Origin: Aequorivita soesokkakensis
GTDB taxonomy: Bacteria; Bacteroidota; Bacteroidia; Flavobacteriales; Flavobacteriaceae
Reading direction: 5' to 3'
Assembly: GCF_001641085.1 (NCBI RefSeq)
Contig: NZ_LXIE01000050.1
Location: 167,193 to 231,192 of the forward strand
Length of the DNA stretch: 64,000 bases
Part shown: positions 16,216 through 23,340 of the stretch, one piece after another
How positions within the stretch are numbered: position 1 is the first letter of the stretch
Layout of the letters: every line of letters starts with the position of its first letter
Position numbers and translations under genes: made by a program
Notes under the pieces: generated by a model
Seen by the model: only the letters and a program-made list of their open reading frames with translations
Database searches by the model: none
What the model was told of the DNA's origin: nothing

Positions 16216-18189
16216 TTATATTTTTTTAAGAATAATGGATTCTTTTTTTAGTATGGTAAGCATAGTGCCGAAATACTCTTTAAGCGATTGGTAGGCATCT
16301 GGAGGGAAATTATAGGCGGCGAGCTTCATATTGAAACGGATGTTTATTTTATTGCCTTCGGCAACATAGGTAACAGAACATTCGCCATCTTCTCGGGGAA
16401 GCTTTATACTTCGGCTTTTTGGCAGTTGTTCCACTTCGTAAACATTGCCCAAATCTATGGAAATTAGATAAGTGTTCGTAAAAGGAAAACCAAAATCCAT
16501 GGGGTAGCTGCGCTCCTTCATTTTGAAAGGGTTTTCATTAAGGTATGTTTTGTTGAAAAAAGGATAGAGAATTATCTTGTCTCCAACTATTTCGGGCTCT
16601 ATGGTAATGTTGTAATTTTCTTTTAAGGGTTTCTCTATGTCGCCAATATCCTCTACTTGATAGGAGTCAATCTCAATACCTGCTTTGTCCTTTTCTTCTG
16701 TTTTTATGTACTCTTCCAGATTTTCTTCTGCAATGGCGTTTCTTTTTTCGAGACCTATATAGCCATAACTTGCCTGATTTACTTTTCCGTTGAAACTGCC
16801 ATTTTCATCAGCCGTTATTTGTGCGTTTGCAAAATGTATGTTTTGTTTAAAAGGAACGATGGGCATCCAATAACTTCCGTTTTTGAAATCCATCACACGA
16901 CCCTGCACGTTCAAAGCCCGAAAGGGAATTACCCCGAAAGGGGCTTGTTTGTCGGTGGCGTCGAGCAATATCCTTTCGTTGTTTATCATTAATACCGCCA
17001 ACACATAATTGAAGTTGGAAAGTACGGGATAGAGCTCTGTGGGCAGTCCATTATCCCGGGTAGAAAGTATGACCGATTTTGAGTGTAGGTTAGCCGCTTC
17101 AAGCGCGTTTACGAGCGAAAGGTTTATATCTGATACACTTCCTAATTTATCTTGAAACGAATCCTTGATATCATTTCCATAATTGAAATACCTGCCGTTC
17201 CAAGTATAATTGTTTTGAATAAAGCCATATACCGCTTTTGCGCGCTCCATATCATCCTGTATTTGAAGAATGGCATTTGGCAATTTTCTTTTGAAATAAT
17301 TGTTTTTATTCAACTGATCTCCAAAATCCTCCCGGCTCTCAAATTGGTGGTCTACATCTTTCCACGAACGGGTGTAAACTTTTTCTTCCCCATGGAAAGG
17401 TTTATACGATACGGGTTCATAGGCAATGCGGGAAATGTAATTTCTTCGCGCCAGCATAAAACTTTCCTCTTCAAAAGATGGAATATTCTTCATTACATAA
17501 ATATTAACTTCTGAATCAACATGCCCATTATTTGAAGGTATCAGGAAACCGTCTTTCTTAATGTAGTTGCTGTGATTGTCCAATTTTTTTGGACCATATA
17601 GCACTCGATTGAATTTAATATTTACGGGCAATATAGTTTGAAAGAAGCTATAGATGGTAGGCAAATTGTTCTGAAATTCCCAACCATTCATATTAAAAAA
17701 ATAGGGGGTGACCAATGTGTATTTATATTCTAATATGCTTCCCTTCTGCACATTTGGGAACGTAAACTTTAGTGCTTTTCTTCCGCCAGATTTTTCAATG
17801 GTATAAAAAGCATCGTCCTGTACGGCGTCCTGTAAAATTCCATTGTGGGTAATGGCCTTATAGTCCAATAGTTCTTCTTCATAAAACCCGTTCCCCACAT
17901 AATATGGAATCTCTACTGAGGAACTGCCAAATTTTGCGACATCAAACACTTTTACCTTTCTGTGTATTTCCATCACCAGCCGAAATGCAGTTCTTTTAAC
18001 TATGGAAACCGCATAATAATTACCGGATTCATATAAAACCACCCCGGCAGCTTCGGGTTCGGCCTCATAACTCTTAAGTTCCAATTCCTCCTTGCTGGGC
18101 TTGCCGAATTCGTCAATGCGCCCCGATTGGGAATAGGATAGATAGAAACTTGAAAATAATAGAAGGAAGAAATATTTTTTAAGATGCAT
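16216..18189 (-). CDS. DUF3857/transglutaminase-like exported protein, copy 2
   Basis: At 657 residues it has the same layout as its downstream neighbour: signal peptide ending YLSYSQ, DUF3857, transglutaminase-like and DUF3858-like parts. Shared landmarks include GVVLYE near 48, VLYGPKKLD near 195, VLLDATDKQAPFGVIPFR and QGRVMDFKNGSYW. The Cys position reads LGSVSDINLSLVNAL and no His is seen in NFNYVLAVLM, so the triad is lost here too. The two genes are one base apart on the minus strand, evidence of a local duplication followed by marked divergence. It is the first gene of the pair; the gap to DUF1361 is only 58 bases. Confidence 0.85.
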   Translation of the reverse strand: MHLKKYFFLLLFSSFYLSYSQSGRIDEFGKPSKEELELKSYEAEPEAAGVVLYESGNYYAVSIVKRTAFRLVMEIHRKVKVFDVAKFGSSSVEIPYYVGNGFYEEELLDYKAITHNGILQDAVQDDAFYTIEKSGGRKALKFTFPNVQKGSILEYKYTLVTPYFFNMNGWEFQNNLPTIYSFFQTILPVNIKFNRVLYGPKKLDNHSNYIKKDGFLIPSNNGHVDSEVNIYVMKNIPSFEEESFMLARRNYISRIAYEPVSYKPFHGEEKVYTRSWKDVDHQFESREDFGDQLNKNNYFKRKLPNAILQIQDDMERAKAVYGFIQNNYTWNGRYFNYGNDIKDSFQDKLGSVSDINLSLVNALEAANLHSKSVILSTRDNGLPTELYPVLSNFNYVLAVLMINNERILLDATDKQAPFGVIPFRALNVQGRVMDFKNGSYWMPIVPFKQNIHFANAQITADENGSFNGKVNQASYGYIGLEKRNAIAEENLEEYIKTEEKDKAGIEIDSYQVEDIGDIEKPLKENYNITIEPEIVGDKIILYPFFNKTYLNENPFKMKERSYPMDFGFPFTNTYLISIDLGNVYEVEQLPKSRSIKLPREDGECSVTYVAEGNKINIRFNMKLAAYNFPPDAYQSLKEYFGTMLTILKKESIILKKI

Positions 18190-18247
18190 TAAGTTGTGTT
18201 CAAATTTTCTTGCGCAAAATAAAATAAATATTGCAATTACAAAGTGC

Positions 18248-18916
18248 TTAATCTTTCATATAATCAAAAAGATATTTCTCGAAACCCCAATAGACCAATT
18301 TTAAAAATAGCCCGAAAAATATTGTAAATGTCCAAGCTTCCAAATTGTCAATTGGGTTTGTGATTATTTCAAAAACATCTGTAAAAAGGATAAAGGGATT
18401 GTGAAGAATATCCCAGGAATTCCATCGTAATACGCGCCCGAGATACATTCCAAAACTTACCGCAAAAGAAAGGATAATCAGGGATTTTAAAACTATTTTT
18501 TGGTTGAAATGTTTAATGCACAATTGCTTCATTTCCTTAATGGAAACTACATAAAAAGCGAGTCCCGTAACTGCAAAAACCGCAATCATCAAACTGTCAA
18601 AACCAATCCATTCCAGTGGGCTTAAGCGCAAGTGGATAAAATCTGTCAATAAATAGGGCGCATTGGGGAGAAACAACAACCAAACTATTAATAAAAAGTA
18701 CAGTTTCAGCTTTTTAATCTGTTTTTGGTTTTTCATATAAGTGGAAATGAAAAAAGGAATCATGGCCAAGAATAGGTTCCAAACCAAAAAAAGATAGAAA
18801 AAGGAATGGGTTATTTTTAAACGAACGGAAAGCAGAAAAATGCTAAAAACCGTCAGTGAAAAAAGAGGAAACCAGATGTTGAAACGATCAAAGAGAAATG
18901 TTTTTAAAGTCTTCAT
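18248..18916 (-). CDS. DUF1361 family membrane protein
   Basis: The 222-residue protein has six or so hydrophobic segments and the family landmark LLFLPNAPYLLTDFIHLR near residues 81-98, followed by a second conserved stretch SFGMYLGRVLRWNSWD near 155-170. It is an inner-membrane protein of unknown function. Its start overlaps the end of the DUF2809 gene by 29 bases, so the two are translationally coupled. It is the last gene of the creD-sanA-DUF2809-DUF1361 run. Confidence 0.9.
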   Translation of the reverse strand: MKTLKTFLFDRFNIWFPLFSLTVFSIFLLSVRLKITHSFFYLFLVWNLFLAMIPFFISTYMKNQKQIKKLKLYFLLIVWLLFLPNAPYLLTDFIHLRLSPLEWIGFDSLMIAVFAVTGLAFYVVSIKEMKQLCIKHFNQKIVLKSLIILSFAVSFGMYLGRVLRWNSWDILHNPFILFTDVFEIITNPIDNLEAWTFTIFFGLFLKLVYWGFEKYLFDYMKD

Positions 18917-19283
18917 TTTTGATGTATATTTTTTCGATTAATAAAATAAGTAAAAAGCCCAGTGTATAGGCAACCAAGTCTCGCCAATCAAACACGGAAC
19001 CAATAATGGTCAATAGTATTTCTGAATGGATATTGAGTTTTTCAGCTAGCTTGAATAATTGGAGCAGTTCCACAAAATAGGCAAAAGCCAATACGGAAAC
19101 GGCAGTTTTGAGAACGTGATTTTTTATAAAGATTTTTATAAAGCAATATATTAGAAGTATAACCAGCACATCGCCCAAAAAACCTCTAATAAAGTGATTG
19201 AAATGAAAATAGGCAATGGCAATCTCTATTGCAAAGAGAATGCTTGTTCCTAAAATATGTCTTGTCGAAATATAAAACTTCAT
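18888..19283 (-). CDS. DUF2809 family membrane protein
   Basis: At 131 residues, this is a four-helix membrane protein with the DUF2809 landmarks: a first helix ILFAIEIAIAYF, HFIRGFLGDVLVILLIYC near residues 32-49, FVELLQLFKL near 72-81 and WRDLVAYTLGF near 98-108. The family resembles VanZ-like small membrane proteins, and its role is unknown. It overlaps the SanA-like gene by four bases (ATGA type) and the DUF1361 gene by 29 bases, so it is in the middle of a tightly coupled operon. Confidence 0.9.
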   Translation of the reverse strand: MKFYISTRHILGTSILFAIEIAIAYFHFNHFIRGFLGDVLVILLIYCFIKIFIKNHVLKTAVSVLAFAYFVELLQLFKLAEKLNIHSEILLTIIGSVFDWRDLVAYTLGFLLILLIEKIYIKNEDFKNISL

Positions 19284-19942
19284 TGTATTGCTATTTTTTC
19301 TCCCAAATATTTTGGTTGCGAATCAAAAACAATATCGAGGCAGGCTTTGGTTCGCGCCAAGTATTCCCGAAGTTCTGTTTTTATTGAATACTTTCCCGTT
19401 ACCGTTTCGGCGTTAAAACCTATTGCGGCAATTCCTTTTTGTTTTGCCAGGAAAATTGCTCGTTCGTTGTGAAATCTTTGTGAAATAACCGTAAAGCTAT
19501 TCAGTCCAAAGATTTTTTGTGCCCTTAAAACAGAATCCAAAGTGCTGAATCCGGCATAATCCAAGACTATTTTTTCTTTGGGTATTCCCAGTAGAATTAG
19601 GTCTTTTTTAAAAAGCAAGGGTTCGTTGTAACCTATTCTGCCATTGTCGCCGCTCACTAAAATAAAATCAATCTTTCCAGCTTTAAAAAGTTTCTCGGCC
19701 GCTTTTATTCTGTATAGATAATATAGGTTTATATCGCCATTGGCCATAAATTTTGAAGTGCCCAAAAGCAAACCTACCTTATTATGCGGAATTTCTTCGG
19801 TACTTTGAAATGTTTGGTTTTCCGTTTCCAAAAGCACGTAAGTATCCAAACAAATAACGGCAAACAATCCAAATGGGCTTAGCAATAAAGCCCATTTGTA
19901 AAGTTTTGCAATTTTACTGAAAAGTGTTTTCATCTTTTTCAA
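19280..19942 (-). CDS. sanA: SanA/YdcF-like (DUF218) membrane-anchored protein
   Basis: The 220-residue protein has one N-terminal membrane anchor (about 16-36) and a DUF218 domain: VGLLLGTSKF near residues 56-65, NLYYLYRIKAAEKLFKAGKIDFILVSGDNG near 71-100, then VLDYAGFSTLDSVLRAQKIFG, and QRFHNERAIFLAK. These match SanA, which affects envelope permeability in enterobacteria, more than the long YdcF forms. Biochemical activity is unknown. It overlaps creD by four bases and DUF2809 by four bases, placing it in an envelope-related operon. Confidence 0.9.
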   Translation of the reverse strand: MKKMKTLFSKIAKLYKWALLLSPFGLFAVICLDTYVLLETENQTFQSTEEIPHNKVGLLLGTSKFMANGDINLYYLYRIKAAEKLFKAGKIDFILVSGDNGRIGYNEPLLFKKDLILLGIPKEKIVLDYAGFSTLDSVLRAQKIFGLNSFTVISQRFHNERAIFLAKQKGIAAIGFNAETVTGKYSIKTELREYLARTKACLDIVFDSQPKYLGEKIAIQ

Positions 19943-21285
19943 TCGTTATTCCAATCAATCCGCCGTGAGGCAAACATTATGATTGCTAGGATTAAGAATA
20001 GACCAATGCTGCCTACCAAAAGCGCATAGTTTTCCAATTGGATAATCACATAAATAAATCCATATAACGAAGCCAACGAACCGCAGATGAGCAACGGAAA
20101 TTTAAAGCCTTTTAAAATGGCGCGCGAATAGACCGTTATCAACACAAGTACCGAAATTGCGGCAACGGCATACGCTTTAAAGAAATTACTGTGCTCCGAA
20201 ATGGAGATGAGCAGCGTATAAAACATTACCAAAGCCAAACCGATCATCATATATTGAAAGGGGTGGATATAAATTCTGCTAACCAATTGTATCAGTAGAA
20301 AGACCAACAATGTTAGCCCGATAACCAAAATACCGTATTTGGCTGTGCGTTCGCTCTTTTGATATTCGTCCACGGGAATGATAAGTTTGGTGCCGAAAGC
20401 GGAAGCTGAAAGATCTGGCAGATGTCCAAAAAAAGATTGCTCAAACTGTCTGTTTATTTGCAGGATGCGCCAAGTGGCCGTAAATCCCTCTTGGCTTATT
20501 TCCTTATTGGTGTCTTCGGGCAGAAAGTTGCCGTCAAAACTGGGGGAGTGCCAGTTCGATTTCATCGTGGCATCGGTTTCTTTTCCTATAGGTAAAAACT
20601 TCAAACTTTCACTGCCGTTTATTTTTAAATCGAAGGAAAAGGGTAGCGATGCAGCGAATATTTCCTTGGCGTTTGCAATGTAATAGCTTTGGATAGTGTT
20701 CAAATATTCCGTGGAATACTGTGGCGTCATTGAAAGTGCTTCCGAAGCTAAGTTTACAACCGGAGTGGTTTTTATTCCCTTTAAATTTGTGGTTTTTAGA
20801 AGAACGGTCGCTTTTTCCCAAAGAATATTTTCCTCGGGAATATCAGTATCCGAAAAATCAATTGTGGGGAAGTTTCCCTTTACGCCTATTGCAGCGGAAT
20901 AGACAACCGATTCATAAATGCTTCGGTTCAGCGGTTTCGTATCAACATTTGATGTAATATTCAATTTATCCGGAAAGAAGTAAGCGTGCTCTATCGTTTC
21001 CTTCGTTTTCGTATAATAGGCGTTGCTTTTTTCATTGAAAATTTTTTCTTCAGAAATGACTTTATAAGGAATTTTGACGATGGGGCCGGAGAGCAAGACC
21101 TCGTTTCCCCATTTTTGATTTATTTCGCGCACAACTTCTTCCTGTCTATACGCCCGTTCATTGATTAGTGATTTTACGAATTCCAAAGGAATCAATAAAA
21201 CCAATAATAAAAATCCTACCACGAGCATGCGCGCGGTGATGGAGTTGCGCATCCAATTGCTGAATCTACTTTTTTTCTGTTCCAT
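19939..21285 (-). CDS. creD: Cell envelope integrity protein CreD
   Basis: CreD is an inner-membrane protein tied to colicin tolerance and envelope stress. The 448-residue product has one N-terminal membrane segment (about 18-38), a large outward domain (about 40-310) with the landmarks SGPIVKIPY and RSIYESVVYSA, and a run of C-terminal membrane helices (about 317-438) beginning KYGILVIGLTLLVFLLIQLVSRIYIHP. Length and layout fit the family. It begins 27 bases after the Coq4-like gene and overlaps sanA by four bases. In Bacteroidota the classical CreBC two-component pair is not adjacent here; a winged-helix regulator is upstream instead. Confidence 0.95.
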   Translation of the reverse strand: MEQKKSRFSNWMRNSITARMLVVGFLLLVLLIPLEFVKSLINERAYRQEEVVREINQKWGNEVLLSGPIVKIPYKVISEEKIFNEKSNAYYTKTKETIEHAYFFPDKLNITSNVDTKPLNRSIYESVVYSAAIGVKGNFPTIDFSDTDIPEENILWEKATVLLKTTNLKGIKTTPVVNLASEALSMTPQYSTEYLNTIQSYYIANAKEIFAASLPFSFDLKINGSESLKFLPIGKETDATMKSNWHSPSFDGNFLPEDTNKEISQEGFTATWRILQINRQFEQSFFGHLPDLSASAFGTKLIIPVDEYQKSERTAKYGILVIGLTLLVFLLIQLVSRIYIHPFQYMMIGLALVMFYTLLISISEHSNFFKAYAVAAISVLVLITVYSRAILKGFKFPLLICGSLASLYGFIYVIIQLENYALLVGSIGLFLILAIIMFASRRIDWNND

Positions 21286-21312
21286 AATTTTTGTGTTAAA
21301 GGTTAAATGCCA

Positions 21313-21843
21313 TTAGTTAATTGTTTGTGGACTGTATTGAAATTCATCGTATTGATATTGAAGCTTTTGAAGTTTCAATAATTGTTTTTCGGAAAAAATT
21401 ACTTTTCTAAACCCTTCAAAATCTGTGTGCAATAATTTTTTGAAGTCAAAGTGGTGGAAGGTGTTGATCTGTTTACCAATCAAGTAGGAGTTGTAATAAT
21501 AGGAAGCATATTCCGGGAGAAGGGTGGTGCCCAATAAAAGTACGCCCGTTAAATAAGGCGTTCGTTTGCCGTTGCCGTAGCATAAGTATTGAAGCGCAAT
21601 TTCGTCTTCCACATTGGTGCCGAAACCGGACAATACATGATAGGCATCGTGACGTTCCACTTTCCCAATAAGTTCGAAACCATTTTTATTGAGAAATGCG
21701 CCTAATTTTTTTCCGAAGCTTTCATTTGGAAATTCAAGTAATTCAGCGGTGCTGATTCCCCAGGGTTCTTTCTTTTTGAATTTCAAATAAATTTTTTGGG
21801 AACATTCAAAGAGTTTCTCAATAAGTTTTTTCCGTAGTTTCAT
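21313..21843 (-). CDS. Coq4-like family protein
   Basis: This 176-residue protein carries the Coq4 metal motif HDxxHx11E: HDAYHVLSGFGTNVEDE at about residues 74-90, with the supporting segments EFPNESFGKKLG and LPEYASYYYNSYLIGKQ. Coq4 acts in ubiquinone synthesis in mitochondria and proteobacteria. Flavobacteria normally make menaquinone instead, so this protein probably has another role, unknown to me. It lies between the winged-helix regulator and creD on the minus strand, with a palindromic site 11 bases before its ATG. Confidence 0.75.
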   Translation of the reverse strand: MKLRKKLIEKLFECSQKIYLKFKKKEPWGISTAELLEFPNESFGKKLGAFLNKNGFELIGKVERHDAYHVLSGFGTNVEDEIALQYLCYGNGKRTPYLTGVLLLGTTLLPEYASYYYNSYLIGKQINTFHHFDFKKLLHTDFEGFRKVIFSEKQLLKLQKLQYQYDEFQYSPQTIN

Positions 21844-21853
21844 GTTCTTAAAG

Positions 21854-21872
21854 TACTTTGTTTTTCAAAGTG
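21854..21872 (-). promoter_or_regulatory. Palindromic operator TACTTTG-N5-CAAAGTG before the Coq4-like/creD genes
   Basis: The arms ACTTTG (21855-21860) and CAAAGT (21866-21871) are a perfect inverted repeat around TTTTT. It sits 11 bases before the start codon at 21843 and just downstream of a TATATTTT box (minus strand, 21890-21883), a place suited to repression. The same palindrome occurs at 22813-22831. Confidence 0.7.
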
Positions 21873-21894
21873 AAATGATAAAAAAATATAATTA

Positions 21895-22194
21895 TTATGT
21901 TTTCGGTTTTTGAATCAATTTCTCAAGAGCATCAATATGCTTTTTGAATTCGGCCTTTCCCAGCTTTGTGGCTATGTAATTTGTGTTTGGCTTTCTTCCC
22001 ACAAAACTTTTTTCCACCAAAATATACTCTGCCTGTTCCAGAGCTTTTATATGACTGGCCAGATTGCCATCGGTAACATCAAGCAGTTCCTTAAGCCTAT
22101 TGAAATCTGCATCCTCGTTCACTACAAGTATGCTCATAATTCCCAAACGGATGCGATGGTCAAAAAGTTTGTTTATGTTGTCTATGATGCCCAC
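21895..22194 (-). CDS. Winged-helix transcriptional regulator
   Basis: The 99-residue protein is a single winged-helix domain of the HTH_27 (PF13601-like) type: LFDHRIRLGIMSILV (residues 10-24), DFNRLKELLDVTDGNLASHIKALEQAEYILVEK with the recognition helix near 43-55, and the wing GRKPNTNYIATKLGKAEF. There is no ligand-binding domain. It follows its membrane partner by two bases and precedes the Coq4-like/creD genes by 51 bases. Palindromes before both transcripts make it the natural candidate for their regulator, an inference from position. Confidence 0.9.
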   Translation of the reverse strand: MGIIDNINKLFDHRIRLGIMSILVVNEDADFNRLKELLDVTDGNLASHIKALEQAEYILVEKSFVGRKPNTNYIATKLGKAEFKKHIDALEKLIQKPKT

Positions 22195-22196
22195 TT

Positions 22197-22805
22197 TTAG
22201 CTTTTTCTTTCTTTAATATACATTATACTTCCATAGATAATATGGAAAAGCCCGAAGCCCAAGAGCCAGAACCATAGTCCGTAACCTGGAAGTGCTGCGC
22301 AAATTAGCCCTATAGTAATTTCGGCATAGCCCAAATATTTTACGTTACCGATGGTGTATTTTGAAGCGTTCACGAGTGCCAGTCCATAAAAAATGAGCAT
22401 CAGCGAAGCGGTTAGCCCGTAATGTTGGCTGTTCAGCTTTATAATTATGTAGATTCCGCCGGTAATTAAGGGAATTAAAAAGTTTATGAGTAAACGACGG
22501 GTGGTGGCATCCCAAATTTTCTCATTGTTTTTTTTTGCTTTTTGGGTCGTCAACAGATAAGCAGTGACTACGCTGAGAATTGCCACGGAAGCCAGGAGCG
22601 CGAGCAAGAGTTTAAAATTCCAACTGTGGAGGGTAAGAAATTCGCCCGGTTTTGGGAAAAGATATATGTATGCTATTGCCGCTCCAATAATAGCATAGAC
22701 TCCAGCAAAGATACCGGAGAGCCCGCTCAGCGATATAAAACGGGAAGAGCGGTTCATTAAGTTTTTAATTTCGCTTATGTCTTTTAGATAATCCTGATTA
22801 CTCAT
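22197..22805 (-). CDS. Membrane protein paired with the winged-helix regulator
   Basis: This 202-residue protein begins with a cytoplasmic helix (DISEIKNLMNRSSRFISLSG) followed by about six membrane segments: residues 30-50, 63-86, 107-124, 133-146, 154-175 and 178-194. I recognise the arrangement, a small membrane protein directly before an HTH_27 regulator, as frequent in Bacteroidota, but I know no function. It may sense the envelope and control the regulator; this is inference. It is the first gene of the cluster, with a perfect palindrome eight bases before its ATG. Confidence 0.75.
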   Translation of the reverse strand: MSNQDYLKDISEIKNLMNRSSRFISLSGLSGIFAGVYAIIGAAIAYIYLFPKPGEFLTLHSWNFKLLLALLASVAILSVVTAYLLTTQKAKKNNEKIWDATTRRLLINFLIPLITGGIYIIIKLNSQHYGLTASLMLIFYGLALVNASKYTIGNVKYLGYAEITIGLICAALPGYGLWFWLLGFGLFHIIYGSIMYIKERKS

Positions 22806-22812
22806 AATAAAG

Positions 22813-22831
22813 TACTTTGAAAAACAAAGTA
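22813..22831 (-). promoter_or_regulatory. Perfect palindrome TACTTTG-N5-CAAAGTA before the regulator genes
   Basis: Seven-base arms surround AAAAA. The site overlaps a -7-like TATATTTA on the minus strand (22837-22830) and ends eight bases before the ATG at 22805. Compared with the site at 21854-21872 the only arm difference is the last base (A against G). This fits an autoregulated repressor. Confidence 0.75.
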
Positions 22832-22927
22832 AATATAAAATTGTTTATTAGCCAAATAAAATCCTGAAATATATAGAGTGGTTTTATGGCAATTAAATTA
22901 AGTAGGAGAAACCTTACGTTAAAAAAG

Positions 22928-22961
22928 GGGGAAATCCCCCATGAAATTCAGGGTTTTTCCT
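22928..22961 (+). promoter_or_regulatory. Paired palindromic sites before small-RNA unit 1
   Basis: Site A GGGGAAATCCCC (22928-22939) and site B AGGGTTTTTCCT (22950-22961) have centres 22 bases apart. The centre of site B is 7.5 bases before TTGAC (22963-22967), a possible -33 box. A weak -7 (CATCTTTA, 22986-22993) follows. The arrangement resembles an activator bound at two helical turns. Confidence 0.6.
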
Positions 22962-22997
22962 CTTGACTGGTTTACTTCTTCTTCGCATCTTTACAGT

Positions 22998-23072
22998 ATC
23001 AAATTAATTGGGGAGTTAATTTAGACAAGAGGTTAAAAGCTGTTTCCAAAAAGGAGCAGCTTTTTCTTTTTT
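22998..23072 (+). ncRNA. Putative small RNA, unit 1
   Basis: Expected from the TTGAC box at 22963 to start near 22998. It has a perfect seven-base-pair hairpin AAATTAA/TTAATTT (23001-23007 with 23016-23022) presenting the loop TTGGGGAG, then a GAGGTTA word, and ends in a terminator whose stem begins AAAGCTG (23036) and whose tract is TTTTTCTTTTTT. No reading frame is credible. Unit 2 repeats the layout 170 bases later. The 5' end is an estimate. Confidence 0.6.
23036..23072 (+). terminator. Terminator of small-RNA unit 1
   Basis: AAAGCTG...TCC pairs with GGAGCAGCTTT across AAAAA with one internal mismatch, then TTTTTCTTTTTT. Confidence 0.75.
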
Positions 23073-23096
23073 CAGCATATTCTGAAATATAAAAAC

Positions 23097-23131
23097 AGGA
23101 AAAACCCTTAAAAAAAATGGGGGAAATCCCT
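23097..23131 (+). promoter_or_regulatory. Paired palindromic sites before small-RNA unit 2
   Basis: Site B' AGGAAAAACCCT (23097-23108) is the exact reverse complement of site B of unit 1, and site A' GGGGAAATCCCT (23120-23131) differs from site A by one base. Their centres are 23 bases apart, and A' is again centred 7.5 bases before TTGAC (23133-23137), followed by GATATTTG (23157-23164) as -7. Confidence 0.65.
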
Positions 23132-23164
23132 CTTGACAGGTATTTGTTTTTAGCCTGATATTTG

Positions 23165-23242
23165 AATACTTATTTAATTGGGGAGTTTTATAAGTATTGA
23201 GGTTAATTAGCTGCTCCCTAAAAAGGAGCAGCTTTTTCTTTT
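23165..23242 (+). ncRNA. Putative small RNA, unit 2
   Basis: A nine-base-pair hairpin AATACTTAT/ATAAGTATT (23165-23173 with 23190-23198), unrelated in sequence to the stem of unit 1, carries the same apical AA-TTGGGGAG-TT. TTGAGGTTA follows, then a perfect terminator stem. Different stems with one loop suggest that structure and loop are under selection. The true 5' end may remove some outer pairs. Confidence 0.6.
23209..23242 (+). terminator. Terminator of small-RNA unit 2
   Basis: AGCTGCTCC pairs perfectly with GGAGCAGCT across CTAAAAA, then TTTTCTTTT. Confidence 0.85.
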
Positions 23243-23283
23243 AAAAACCAACAGTTCTTATTTTATAAATTTTGTTTTTAGCC

Positions 23284-23325
23284 AAAGCGCCCTGCCATCA
23301 ACTGATGGCAGGGCGCTTTATTTTT
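23284..23325. terminator. Strong hairpin between the small RNAs and kdsA
   Basis: A 17-base-pair perfect inverted repeat (AAAGCGCCCTGCCATCA with its complement, two bases between) is followed on the plus strand by ATTTTTAC. It can stop transcription from either side and lies 16 bases beyond the kdsA stop. Confidence 0.75.
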
Positions 23326-23340
23326 ACAAATAACTTTAAG

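Noticed and set aside
14244..18189. One broken long gene rather than two DUF3857 genes
   Set aside because: Each frame has its own signal peptide, full domain set and stop codon.
22928..22961. GGGGAAATCCCC and AGGGTTTTTCCT read as terminator stems
   Set aside because: Neither is followed by a T tract, and their constant spacing to TTGAC favours protein-binding sites.
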